From Prolixibacteraceae bacterium (GTDB taxonomy: Bacteria; Bacteroidota; Bacteroidia; Bacteroidales; Prolixibacteraceae): 40,588 bases of DNA. Made by a program: the position numbers and the translations under genes. Of this stretch, positions 32,938-40,588 are shown piece after piece; position 1 is the first letter of the stretch, and each line of letters starts with the position of its first letter. Location of the stretch: the NCBI GenBank assembly GCA_009773765.1, contig WTWZ01000015.1, forward strand, positions 1-40,588. Reading direction: 5' to 3'. Below the pieces are notes generated by a model, which was not told the DNA's origin, made no database searches, and saw only the letters and a program-made list of their open reading frames with translations.

Positions 32938-34401
32938 ATGAACCAGGAAGATTTCAAAAAAAGGTATAAATACGATCCCACTAAGGACAGACTTGGTGAA
33001 GGAGGATTTGGAGAAGTATTTAAAACTTATGATAATTTTCTGGATAAATGGGTGGCAATTAAAATTTCGAAAGTAAAAGCTGACTTTCAGGAACTCAGGT
33101 TAAAGAATGAGGTTGATCTTTTAAACAAGTTGCCAGCCCATCCAAATGTAGCTAGATATGAGGAATGTTACACTTTTAAAACTATATCAGGGGAATATGA
33201 TATAGCAATTCTTCAGTACTATGAAGCAGGTAATCTGCTGCAGGTTTTAAACAAATACGATCTTGCATTGAGCCAAAAATATTATTTGTTATCTAACCTT
33301 ATGGAGGGTATTAGGTTTTTACATTCACAAGGAATAATTCACCGCGATTTAAAACCTCAAAACGTATTGATTGTTTGCCGCGATAATAATTACATCCCTA
33401 AAATCACCGATTTTGGAATTAGCAAAAAATTTAACTTTGCAAAAACAACCCAATTCAGTAATTCGTTGATTGGGGCTGGTACAATAACTTATTCATCACC
33501 TGAGCAACTGGCAGACAATGTAATTCGAAAAAATACTGACTTGTGGAGTTTTGGAGTTATTGCATTTCAGGTTTTAACAGGTGAAATACCTTTTAATTCA
33601 GGTTCGCACACCACTTCAAGCGAATTAGGCAGGCAGGAAATAATGAAACAAATAAATTCAGGAAAACTACCGGATTTAATCAACGAGATTCCTATTCCAT
33701 GGAAACAAATCATTGAAAACTGTCTGATTATCGATCCGGAAAAAAGAATTAAGGATGTTGAGAGTTGTATTGATATGTTAAGAGGAAAAAATTCTTCGCA
33801 AACAAAGTTAACTAACAACCGTAAAATGGAATTTGAGGACGATGAAACACAAATTGTTTCTGTTAGTAAAACCAGAAAGAAAAAGAAATTAAACAGTCAT
33901 ATTCTAAAGAAAGTCATATTTATAAGCATACCGGTGATATTTATGCTACTAATCATTTTAAATGTGACAAAAATACAATCTATTTTAAACCGCGAAAAAA
34001 CAAACTACATTCAAAATGACACTCTGATTGTATCTGTTTTACCTGAAAAAGGAAATGAATTAAAACATGACTCTTCAAACCTCATGGAGAAAACCAAAAA
34101 TATAAAATTGACAGAACCCATTCCACAAAAAACTTCAACTCTCAATACTTTAGTTGAGGGTGAGATAACTTTTCCAAACGGAAACACTTATAAAGGTCAA
34201 TTACGCAATGGGAAAATGCATGGCAAAGGAAAAAAAAATTATCAAACCGGTGAACTGATTTCTAAACACGATCTGCTGGAAAGAATAGCTGATGACGGTG
34301 ATTATATTGAAGGCGATTGGGTTGACGGTGAATTGTATATAGGAAATCTGTATAATAAAGATGGCGTATTGAAATCAAAATTAAGAATTGGCAGAAATTA
34401 A
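32938..34401 (+). CDS. Membrane Ser/Thr protein kinase (PknB-like) with extracytoplasmic MORN-type tail
   Basis: 487 residues. The kinase domain at 13-290 is complete: G-loop GEGGFGEV (20-27), Lys42 in VAIK, catalytic H135-R-D137 in HRDLKPQN, D158 in DFG, SPEQ in place of APE, and DLWSFGVI. A basic juxtamembrane segment (KTRKKKKLNSHILKK) precedes one transmembrane helix at about 326-343. The outer part is short and ends with a MORN-like repeat region (about 408-470: FPNGNTYKGQLRNGKMHGKG, then GDYIEGDWVDGELYIGN). PASTA or other common sensor domains are absent. It lies between the FHA gene and two exported proteins in the operon and should be the writer of the phospho-signal. Confidence 0.9.
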   Translation: MNQEDFKKRYKYDPTKDRLGEGGFGEVFKTYDNFLDKWVAIKISKVKADFQELRLKNEVDLLNKLPAHPNVARYEECYTFKTISGEYDIAILQYYEAGNLLQVLNKYDLALSQKYYLLSNLMEGIRFLHSQGIIHRDLKPQNVLIVCRDNNYIPKITDFGISKKFNFAKTTQFSNSLIGAGTITYSSPEQLADNVIRKNTDLWSFGVIAFQVLTGEIPFNSGSHTTSSELGRQEIMKQINSGKLPDLINEIPIPWKQIIENCLIIDPEKRIKDVESCIDMLRGKNSSQTKLTNNRKMEFEDDETQIVSVSKTRKKKKLNSHILKKVIFISIPVIFMLLIILNVTKIQSILNREKTNYIQNDTLIVSVLPEKGNELKHDSSNLMEKTKNIKLTEPIPQKTSTLNTLVEGEITFPNGNTYKGQLRNGKMHGKGKKNYQTGELISKHDLLERIADDGDYIEGDWVDGELYIGNLYNKDGVLKSKLRIGRN

Positions 34402-34406
34402 TTGGC

Positions 34407-35546
34407 ATGAAAAGAAAACTTAAAATATTGATTTTGAATATTTTATTTATTTCCTGCATTACTCAGGATTTGTTGGCTGAAATGAATTTTGTCTCCAATA
34501 AGGTGAAAGAAGTATATTCAACACTGCCAGTTACTGCTAAGGAATTTTTACAATCAAATGGCGAAAAAAATAATAGGTTATTAACTTTCCAAATAAATAC
34601 TGGCGGTCAAAAATTTGACTTAAATGCACGCTTTAACGATTATAAAGAATTAGAACACATTGGTATAAACCTATTTAAAGAAAATGAAAACCTCTTTGAA
34701 ATTAAAGAAGTATTTGATTATATAGAAAGGTCATTTTTAATATCAATTATAGCTAACGAGAAATATTTTCTCGAAAACCAACAGATAAAAGATGACATTG
34801 AATTAATTTATAATGGAACGAAAATAAGTCCTCAAAATAAACTTACCGCGCAAACAGCAATCAATGTAGTTAACAACTCGCAATTAAATATAAAATATAA
34901 TTCAGATGCTTTTTTGATTGGATGGAAAACCGAACAAAACAGTACCTTATGGATAAGAATCCCCAACAATTATTCAGTCATAACAGGTCAAACTAAAGAT
35001 GAACTTGAGAAAAACCTGCTTAGAAAAATAAAAAATTTGAAGATGGTTAAAATTGATAACGCCATTCCACAAAAATCGCAATTAAAAAAAGTTTCCGAAA
35101 ATATTTATTACCTGCCAGGGCAAATGTATTCCACCACTCCTGAATTATCTTCTGCAAAGTACTTTCTTGTAACCGATGCAATAGTTCCGGTCTTCGATAA
35201 ATCACATTATAAGGAATCGGTCAGAAATTTGTTTCTAAACCTTGTAAATTCTAAAATAGAATTAAGTCTGGTTCAAAAAATGTATGGAGGTACAGATGAA
35301 AAATTTAATATTAACATTAATCATTTCAATGCAAATTTTACCGATGACTTCGACATCTATTTTGGTTGGCAAAACGATGACAAGGAATATCTGAAAGCCA
35401 GTGTTTTTTTTAGCCATAAAATATATAACTACAACCACCTTTTGATTATCACCTCTAACTTTAAGTCCATCTTTAAAAAGGATGCTGAAATTGATGGAAT
35501 TTTTATGGCATATATTCCAAGGGAGAAACAACTTAACCCAGATTAA
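34407..35546 (+). CDS. Exported hypothetical protein of the kinase operon
   Basis: 379 residues with a signal peptide (MKRKLKILILNILFISCITQ, cleavage probably near LLAE). The mature part is rich in Lys, Asn and Ile, with no cysteine clusters or recognised motif. Segments such as SDAFLIGWKTEQNSTLWIRI, NIYYLPGQMYSTTPELSSA and a C-terminal barrel-like or beta-rich portion (FDIYFGWQNDDKEYLKA) suggest a folded periplasmic protein. It lies 5 bases after the kinase stop and 10 bases before the next gene, so it belongs to the same transcript. A Cys at residue 17 could act as a lipobox (FISC) but the context is weak. The function is unknown. Confidence 0.65.
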   Translation: MKRKLKILILNILFISCITQDLLAEMNFVSNKVKEVYSTLPVTAKEFLQSNGEKNNRLLTFQINTGGQKFDLNARFNDYKELEHIGINLFKENENLFEIKEVFDYIERSFLISIIANEKYFLENQQIKDDIELIYNGTKISPQNKLTAQTAINVVNNSQLNIKYNSDAFLIGWKTEQNSTLWIRIPNNYSVITGQTKDELEKNLLRKIKNLKMVKIDNAIPQKSQLKKVSENIYYLPGQMYSTTPELSSAKYFLVTDAIVPVFDKSHYKESVRNLFLNLVNSKIELSLVQKMYGGTDEKFNININHFNANFTDDFDIYFGWQNDDKEYLKASVFFSHKIYNYNHLLIITSNFKSIFKKDAEIDGIFMAYIPREKQLNPD

Positions 35547-35556
35547 TTTAATAATA

Positions 35557-36537
35557 ATGAATCTTATGAATCCAAAAATCTACTTTATCATTCTAACGGT
35601 ATCATTTCACTTGGCCTGCTTTTCGCAGACCACGCAAGTTTCATTTCAAGTTATTGACGGAATTCAGGATAAATTGCTTAAAACCAGAATTGAGCAAAAT
35701 TCTTCTGCGCTTTTAACCAAAATCAATGAGGCCTATTTTAAAAATATAAATGAGCCTCTTTTGGATGACAGATTTATAACTCCTGAAGGAATTGAAAAAA
35801 TAAAGGACCTTTGGAAAGACGGGCATTTTCATTGCACCAAAAAGCAGATATCGGAAATTGTTGTTCAAAAAGGAGATTTATATCAAATAAGAAATATACC
35901 TGTAATTTATGGTGATTCCGATCGGTTTGATGTGGTAATTGAATATTGCAGTGATGGAAAAATATCAGACTTTTATATTGCACTGGAGGCACATCAGTAT
36001 AAAAGCGTGCTTGATGCTACAAGTGTAATAGACCGTACCCGACGTGAAATAATTCTTGGATTCCTGGAAAACCTAAAAACAGCATACGTAAAAAAGGACA
36101 TTGATTATATAGAAAAACTATATAGCGATAAGGCTTTAATTATCACTGGTAAAGTGCTTAAGCCGGAAAATGTTTCATCGGACAGTTACCAAAGCAGTTT
36201 GACAAAACCTCAAATTGAATATCAGGTTTTAACAAAAAGCGAATACATCTATAAACTTAAAAATGTGTTTTCATATATAAAGTATTTAAAACTTGACTTT
36301 AAAGATGTTGCGGTTGTTAAACATCGAAAACATCCAAACTGGTATGGTATTCGACTTCGTCAAATCTGGGACACTTCAAATTATAAAGATGATGGCCTAC
36401 TTTTTCTGCTGGTGCAATTCAAAGAAAACGAAGATCCGATAATTTGGGTAAGAACCTGGCAGGATGCAGAAAAAACGCCAATCGACGAAATATTTGATTT
36501 ACATAATTTCAAAATATCAGACTCAACAATTAAATAA
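35557..36537 (+). CDS. Exported protein with NTF2-like domain
   Basis: About 326 residues from the ATG at 35557 (a second ATG is at 35566). The start is placed here because the signal MNLMNPKIYFIILTVSFHLACFSQ begins here and longer starts overlap the previous gene. The C-terminal half has an NTF2/SnoaL-like pattern known from Bacteroidota exported proteins: ILGFLENLKTAYVKKDIDYIE, LYSDKALIITGKV, EYIYKLKNVFSYIKYLKLDF and DGLLFLLVQFKENEDPIIWVR with ...WYGIRLRQIWDT before it. The N-terminal half (40-160) is a separate conserved region. Its role in the operon is unknown; it may be a ligand-binding or assembly factor for the PEGA protein encoded 22 bases later. Confidence 0.68.
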   Translation: MNLMNPKIYFIILTVSFHLACFSQTTQVSFQVIDGIQDKLLKTRIEQNSSALLTKINEAYFKNINEPLLDDRFITPEGIEKIKDLWKDGHFHCTKKQISEIVVQKGDLYQIRNIPVIYGDSDRFDVVIEYCSDGKISDFYIALEAHQYKSVLDATSVIDRTRREIILGFLENLKTAYVKKDIDYIEKLYSDKALIITGKVLKPENVSSDSYQSSLTKPQIEYQVLTKSEYIYKLKNVFSYIKYLKLDFKDVAVVKHRKHPNWYGIRLRQIWDTSNYKDDGLLFLLVQFKENEDPIIWVRTWQDAEKTPIDEIFDLHNFKISDSTIK

Positions 36538-36559
36538 TTAATCCTAAAATCAAATCAAA

Positions 36560-38806
36560 ATGAAACCAAAATTTAATCTTAAACCTGTATTGGTAGTAAT
36601 TGTATTATTTGCTTGTTCTCAGAGTTTTGGTCAAAACCTGGAAACGATGTATATTGAAAACCTGGAGCCAACTTCGTTTGTTTTTCCGGCTGAATGCACT
36701 CCCGAAGATATAATAATTGTAATTAACAGTTCAATTCCTGATCTTAGATTCGAATCGAATATGATTCCTTCCGACGAATTGTATATTTCTCATAACGATA
36801 CTGAAAACCAGTATATCATTTGCCACGAAAAAATAAAGTTTAAATTAACGGTTTCAGGGCCCAATCTTCAATCTGAAGACATTGATATTTTTGATCTTGA
36901 GAAGCCACTTGAATATCGGATTACTGCTAATATGGCCAAAGGAATTGTCAATATCATTTCCAATCCAAGAAACGCCACTGTAATTTTTCCTGAACTGAAT
37001 CAGTCTCATTCAACAAACCGACCAATAACCAATATTAGCGGAAAATATAAAGTTAATATTGTAAAAGCGCAATACAGAAACATTGATACCACAATTATCA
37101 TCCCCCGTGATGCGGAAAAAACATATAATATTGAGTTAGTCCCATTGTTCTCAAGGCTAAAACTTGATTTGAAAACTGATGATAGTACAGCTTTTCTAAA
37201 TCCGCCAATTATGTGGATTGACTCAACCAAATTAGAATTGGACGCATTGGTAAAACCTGGCATGAACCAAAGAAGCTTTTTCGATGATGTTGAGTTTAAC
37301 AGGTTTTATGAAGGCAATATTATTCCTGTCACAGAAGGGATTCATAAAATTAAACTTCAGGCTGATGGTTATATTCCTTTTGAAAAAACAATTGAGGTGA
37401 AAAGTGGAAAACTATATAATTTACCAGTCAGACTTGAATCAATTTTTGGATATTTAACTTTTACCGATAAACAATTTGCAGAAGGTGCAACAGTATATGT
37501 TAATAGTCAAAAAATAGGACAGGTACCACTTTTTAAAGTTAAAACAAAAATTGGGGTACATAAAGTAAAGTTTGAAAAGTCTGGTTATGTTCCTATGTCA
37601 GAAGAAAATGAAGTGGTTGTTGAAGAAAAAAAAGTTACTGATTTTGATGTTTCAATGTTTGTTGCACGAAAGGTAAGTTTTGAAACAAATCCGCCATTTG
37701 CCGAAATAATAATGGACAATAACAGAATTGGTTTTACACCCGTTACTACCATTGTAAATGAGGGAACTCACGAGATTTTAGTGAAAAAAAGTGGTTTTGC
37801 CACTGAAAAAATAACAAAAGTCATTAATAACTCTTCCCCTGACAACGAAGTACAAAAAATTGAACTTCGTGCTATTTATCCATTTGCGATAGATAGTGAA
37901 AAGAAGGGATTACAAGTTAAAATAACCGGTAAGAATCAGAATCAAAATATTATTATCGATGAAAAATATTTAACTCCCGCAACCATACCTCTTCCTTATG
38001 GCAAATATCTCTTAACATTGACAGATGGTAAGAAAAAATATTACAATGGAATAATCAACCATAAAGAAGAAATTATAAGAAGAGGCAAACTGCCAAATTA
38101 TTCGCGCAGCACTTTTCATCTTTTGGAAGCAAGAATGGGAATAAATCAGTACAACGAAAAGTTCTATAGTATTAAAGGTGTAAATGACATCGATAATTTT
38201 GAGGCGAGTTTTGGTCGTATTCATGTATTTCCCCGAACGGGTTTATCATCTGCAATATTTAATTTCGATTATAACTGTTACAGAACAGATTCAATGAATT
38301 ACAAAACAGTAGCACCTTACTTTTTTTTCCTGAACTGGGATTGGCGTTTAGGAGGTTCTGTTTTGCGACAGTTAGATATTAATTTATTGGGTAGGGCTAA
38401 ATATACCCCCGGAATTAAATTCGCTAATTTCTATATTCCCGGATTAACGGACGTGAAAATGCAAAACTATTTTTACGGATTCGAAATATCATCACGTCTT
38501 TCGTACATTAATTTAAATTTCAGGTTTGGAAGACAAATTAATATTGGAAAAATGAATATGTGGAATGAAGCAGAACAGGTATACATGGAGGAACGTATCG
38601 ATTTGTCAAAAACTGATAAATGGGTAGGTTCAATAGGCCTCACATTAAATGGGAAAGTGTATAAATCGAACAACATGTTAAGGTTGTGGAATAATCCATT
38701 AATTGATCCAATGAAAAAAAAGACAAAAAAAGTAACTACAGAAAAATCTGAAGATGTTTTTTTCAATAAATTGAAATTCTGGGGTTCCAAAGAAGAGTCA
38801 AAATAA
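36560..38806 (+). CDS. PEGA-repeat envelope protein with C-terminal beta-rich domain
   Basis: 748 residues. The signal peptide MKPKFNLKPVLVVIVLFACSQ may be processed as a lipoprotein (LFAC) or by signal peptidase I (SQSFGQ). The middle carries at least three PEGA-type beta modules: about 205-295 (ending KIKLQADGYIPFEKTIEVKS), 296-365 (YVNSQKIGQVPLFKVKTKIG, KVKFEKSGYVPM) and 368-435 (FETNPPFAEIIMDNNRIGFTP, ILVKKSGFATEKI). From about 520 onward, aromatic-rich strands (FFFLNWDWRLGGSVL, ISSRLSYINLNFRFGRQINI) suggest a barrel-like or outer-membrane domain. A basic, kinked C-tail (KKKTKKVTTEKSEDV) follows. PEGA modules occur in proteins tied to cell-envelope signalling. It is the largest product of the block and a likely structural output. 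Confidence 0.8.
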   Translation: MKPKFNLKPVLVVIVLFACSQSFGQNLETMYIENLEPTSFVFPAECTPEDIIIVINSSIPDLRFESNMIPSDELYISHNDTENQYIICHEKIKFKLTVSGPNLQSEDIDIFDLEKPLEYRITANMAKGIVNIISNPRNATVIFPELNQSHSTNRPITNISGKYKVNIVKAQYRNIDTTIIIPRDAEKTYNIELVPLFSRLKLDLKTDDSTAFLNPPIMWIDSTKLELDALVKPGMNQRSFFDDVEFNRFYEGNIIPVTEGIHKIKLQADGYIPFEKTIEVKSGKLYNLPVRLESIFGYLTFTDKQFAEGATVYVNSQKIGQVPLFKVKTKIGVHKVKFEKSGYVPMSEENEVVVEEKKVTDFDVSMFVARKVSFETNPPFAEIIMDNNRIGFTPVTTIVNEGTHEILVKKSGFATEKITKVINNSSPDNEVQKIELRAIYPFAIDSEKKGLQVKITGKNQNQNIIIDEKYLTPATIPLPYGKYLLTLTDGKKKYYNGIINHKEEIIRRGKLPNYSRSTFHLLEARMGINQYNEKFYSIKGVNDIDNFEASFGRIHVFPRTGLSSAIFNFDYNCYRTDSMNYKTVAPYFFFLNWDWRLGGSVLRQLDINLLGRAKYTPGIKFANFYIPGLTDVKMQNYFYGFEISSRLSYINLNFRFGRQINIGKMNMWNEAEQVYMEERIDLSKTDKWVGSIGLTLNGKVYKSNNMLRLWNNPLIDPMKKKTKKVTTEKSEDVFFNKLKFWGSKEESK

Positions 38807-38838
38807 CATATACAATTAATTGTAAAAAAACATCTTAA

Positions 38839-39711
38839 ATGAAAGTATTTCACTATTCGGATATCGGATTGCGAACCAACAATGAAGATCATATAAGTTT
38901 ATCCGATTTTGCTTTTGTGCTGTGCGATGGTGTTGGTGGGATTGATAATGGAGAAATAGCAAGTAAAACAGTAAGCGAGTCATTCATAAAGGAAATTACA
39001 TCTTATAAATCCAATGAAATAACATCAACATTAATAAAAAAAGTTATAACTAAAATACAAATTGACTTAAATCAAATAGCAATTGAAAAACCAGTATTAA
39101 ATGGAATAGGAACAACCTTTTGTGCCGCAGTGTTTTCTGAAAAAGAATTGATTTGTGTGCATATAGGAGATAGCAGAATTTATATAATTGATACTTTTGA
39201 AGAAAAATACTGGAGAACTAATGATCATACAATATCCAGTGAATTAATCAAATCAGGAATTTTAGAAAAATCCAAATCCAGAAATCATCCATTTGCAAAT
39301 AAATTAACCAGAGCAATCCAGGCTGACCCCGGAATAGAGTTGGCTTCAAGTGATATTCAGCAATTTAAAAATATTGATTCAAGATACCTGATTTTTATTT
39401 GTTCTGATGGAGTAAACGAAGTATTGGACGACTTTGAATTGGTTAACACATTATGCAGAAAAAATCTAAATCTTGAAAACAGATTCATCCAGATTAGGAA
39501 TTATTGTAAACATAATGCCAAAGACAATAACTCTGCAATTTTAATTCAGCCTGAAATTGAATTTAATCCTCTTAAAACTCAAACTGAGCAGGAAAATCTA
39601 TGGATATACCTGAAAGAAAATGAATGTGATAAAGAAAAAAACCATAAAAAAAAATGGTGGAAAATATTTGATGGGGAAACATCTTTAAAACTAAACCTTG
39701 AAAAGTGCTAA
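38839..39711 (+). CDS. PP2C-family Ser/Thr protein phosphatase
   Basis: 290 residues. PP2C motifs in order are NNEDHIS, VLCDGVGG (metal-binding D30), GIGTTFCAAV, VHIGDSRIYII, WRTNDHTISSEL, IFICSDGVNEVL and AKDNNSAI, so the metal-binding aspartates are intact. The catalytic domain ends near residue 235. A basic tail (EKNHKKKWWKIF) ends abruptly at LNLEKC-stop (39709-39711). Directly after, the -1 frame encodes a typical transmembrane tail (39705-39779). It is the eraser for the kinase encoded upstream in the same operon, and lies 32 bases after the PEGA gene. Confidence 0.9.
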   Translation: MKVFHYSDIGLRTNNEDHISLSDFAFVLCDGVGGIDNGEIASKTVSESFIKEITSYKSNEITSTLIKKVITKIQIDLNQIAIEKPVLNGIGTTFCAAVFSEKELICVHIGDSRIYIIDTFEEKYWRTNDHTISSELIKSGILEKSKSRNHPFANKLTRAIQADPGIELASSDIQQFKNIDSRYLIFICSDGVNEVLDDFELVNTLCRKNLNLENRFIQIRNYCKHNAKDNNSAILIQPEIEFNPLKTQTEQENLWIYLKENECDKEKNHKKKWWKIFDGETSLKLNLEKC

Positions 39712-39779
39712 TCGCCTCATTCCTAATAACAATTATTGTTGCAGTAATTATTTGGTTAATCAAAAATCAATACAACTAA
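39705..39779 (+). pseudogene. Transmembrane tail in the -1 frame at the PP2C 3' end
   Basis: Read in the -1 frame from 39705, the sequence gives VLIASFLITIIVAVIIWLIK followed by NQYN and a stop at 39777-39779. The frame has a stop (TGA 39699-39701) just before, so it is not an independent gene. Joining it to the PP2C product at GAA AAG gives a tail-anchored phosphatase with a basic juxtamembrane segment. Either a 1-base change has truncated the protein or a -1 slip on AAG makes a minor membrane form. Confidence 0.5.
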
Positions 39780-39842
39780 AATTTAATACCATGGTGTAAC
39801 CGAAAAACCTTAAGAGTAGGGAAAACTTTAAAATCTTAAATT

Positions 39843-40136
39843 ATGATTAAATTTAACAAAAAATCAAAATTCATTGCGCTTACATTTGCGTTTGGCTTGC
39901 TTCTTTCATCTTGTTCTCTTACTTTGCCAGTAAATGCAACCGGGTATGCAGTAGGCAGTAAAGTTGGTACTGCAAAAGCAACCGGATATCTCGGAGTTCT
40001 TTTTTTCGATGCGGATGCCAGTATTAAAACAGCGGCAAAAAATGGTGGAATCACAAGAATTTCATCAGTAGATCTTAAACACACAAGTATTTTTGGAATA
40101 ATTGTTACATATGAAACAATTGTGAGCGGTGAATAA
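39843..40136 (+). CDS. TRL-like lipoprotein
   Basis: 97 residues with a lipoprotein signal (FAFGLLLSSCS, lipid on the Cys). The short mature domain LPVNATGYAVGSKVGTAKAT, GYLGVLFFDADASIKTAAKN and GGITRISSVDLKHTSIFGI matches the TRL-like family (glycine-rich, about 70 residues) found in Bacteroidota, spirochaetes and others. Its function is unknown. The gap from the PP2C gene (131 bases) is larger than elsewhere in the block, so it may have its own promoter. Confidence 0.85.
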   Translation: MIKFNKKSKFIALTFAFGLLLSSCSLTLPVNATGYAVGSKVGTAKATGYLGVLFFDADASIKTAAKNGGITRISSVDLKHTSIFGIIVTYETIVSGE

Positions 40137-40194
40137 ATTTTAAATAGTGGGAGCATTGATTATGCTTCCACTATTCTTTAACATTTAAAAGAAA

Positions 40195-40500
40195 ATGAAA
40201 AAATATCTTCTTTTTTTCTGTCTGATTATAATTTTGTGCGGTTGCATCCCGAACAACAATGTTATGCTTGATCAAAACACAAGTTTTAAAATACCAGAAG
40301 AATATAAAATTGTTACAATTACTCAAAATGATGTTGAAATATACAGGTCTTTTTTTGGTAATAAAAAGGAAAACTTCATGGTTTTATACAAATTACTGGC
40401 AGGTTCGACTCACCTGATCTTTATTGGAATTGGATATGAAACGAGCTTTGAAAAAATAAAAAACGAAATTTTATTACAATCGGAGAATAAAAATAAATGA
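40195..40500 (+). CDS. Small hypothetical lipoprotein
   Basis: 101 residues with a clear lipoprotein signal, MKKYLLFFCLIIILCGC, lipidated at the Cys of CGC. The mature domain of about 85 residues (FKIPEEYKIVTITQNDVEIY, FFGNKKENFMVLYKLLAG) has no motif I recognise. It follows the TRL-like gene by 58 bases and is the last complete gene of the window. Confidence 0.7.
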   Translation: MKKYLLFFCLIIILCGCIPNNNVMLDQNTSFKIPEEYKIVTITQNDVEIYRSFFGNKKENFMVLYKLLAGSTHLIFIGIGYETSFEKIKNEILLQSENKNK

Positions 40501-40531
40501 CTATCGGTTATTACGCCTAAAACTATAAATA

Positions 40532-40588
40532 ATGGTTACCTTTGACAAAAGCGAGAGTATGAACCTGATGGATTTTTATCAAAGGTTT
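40532..40588 (+). mobile_element. 5' end of a probable IS1595-family transposase gene (cut by the window)
   Basis: ATG at 40532 opens MVTFDKSESMNLMDFYQRF to the window edge. The pattern MxLxDFxxxF at the N-terminus, before the expected zinc-finger region, is typical of IS1595/ISXO2-like transposases. Only 19 residues are visible, so the call is tentative. Confidence 0.4.

Noticed and set aside
29292-40500. Type VI secretion phospho-regulation cluster (PpkA/PppA/FHA)
   Set aside because: No Tss, Hcp, VgrG or ClpV genes are present, and the PEGA, MORN and zinc-ribbon proteins do not belong to that set.
1-40588. tRNA, rRNA or riboswitch genes
   Set aside because: No cloverleaf with a T-loop GTTCRANNC, no rRNA conserved blocks and no recognisable riboswitch core were seen in any intergenic stretch.

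Overview
The window looks like chromosomal DNA of a Bacteroidota species, probably a free-living polysaccharide degrader (Marinilabiliales/Prolixibacteraceae-like, which is an inference). The evidence is a SusC/SusD pair with its own ECF sigma factor and FecR-type anti-sigma, a sulfatase, GldB, BF-type DUF4143 and archaeal-type AAA ATPases, DUF2490 and TRL-like proteins, lipoprotein signals, and weak or absent Shine-Dalgarno sites.

Layout. 1-1112: a decayed IS630-family transposase (A-tract frameshift plus an internal TGA) and a fragment of a second, unrelated IS630-type transposase. 1238-16878 (minus strand): an ECF sigma / FecR-controlled SusCD locus. Transcription order is sigma factor, FecR anti-sigma, SusC, SusD, Tat-exported Gfo/Idh/MocA protein, a strong hairpin, MFS sugar transporter, MttB-family methyltransferase, ROK kinase, FAD/NAD(P)H reductase with a [2Fe-2S] tail, GbcA-like Rieske oxygenase and a double-SIS isomerase/deglycase. 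A small DUF5647-like gene and a complex palindrome sit between the sigma factor and FecR. 16902-19306: two unrelated AAA ATPases, each preceded by its own repeat array. 19421-24387: housekeeping and envelope genes (nadE, divergent gldB, then a VTC / DUF4956 / DUF2490 operon). 24407-28993: an outer-membrane protein, a sulfatase and a divergent broken Tat-exported protein. 29292-40500 (plus strand): a visibly AT-richer block of twelve co-directional genes. They encode a LytTR regulator, two FHA proteins, zinc ribbons, an acidic repeat protein, a membrane Ser/Thr kinase with a MORN tail, two exported unknowns, a PEGA-repeat envelope protein, a PP2C phosphatase and two lipoproteins. The window ends in the first codons of what looks like an IS1595-family transposase.

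Two stretches stand out. First, the SusCD locus combines sugar-type genes (SusCD, MFS, ROK kinase, SIS) with two chemically different kinds of quaternary-amine demethylase (Rieske oxygenase and MttB methyltransferase). This suggests catabolism of an N-methylated (perhaps N,N,N-trimethyl) amino sugar or a related methylated glycoside. Second, the 29.2-40.5 kb block looks like a self-contained Ser/Thr phospho-signalling system. It has writer (kinase), eraser (PP2C), readers (two FHA), a transcriptional output (LytTR) and envelope targets (PEGA, lipoproteins), and IS elements lie at both ends of the window. Both functional readings are inferences from gene content.
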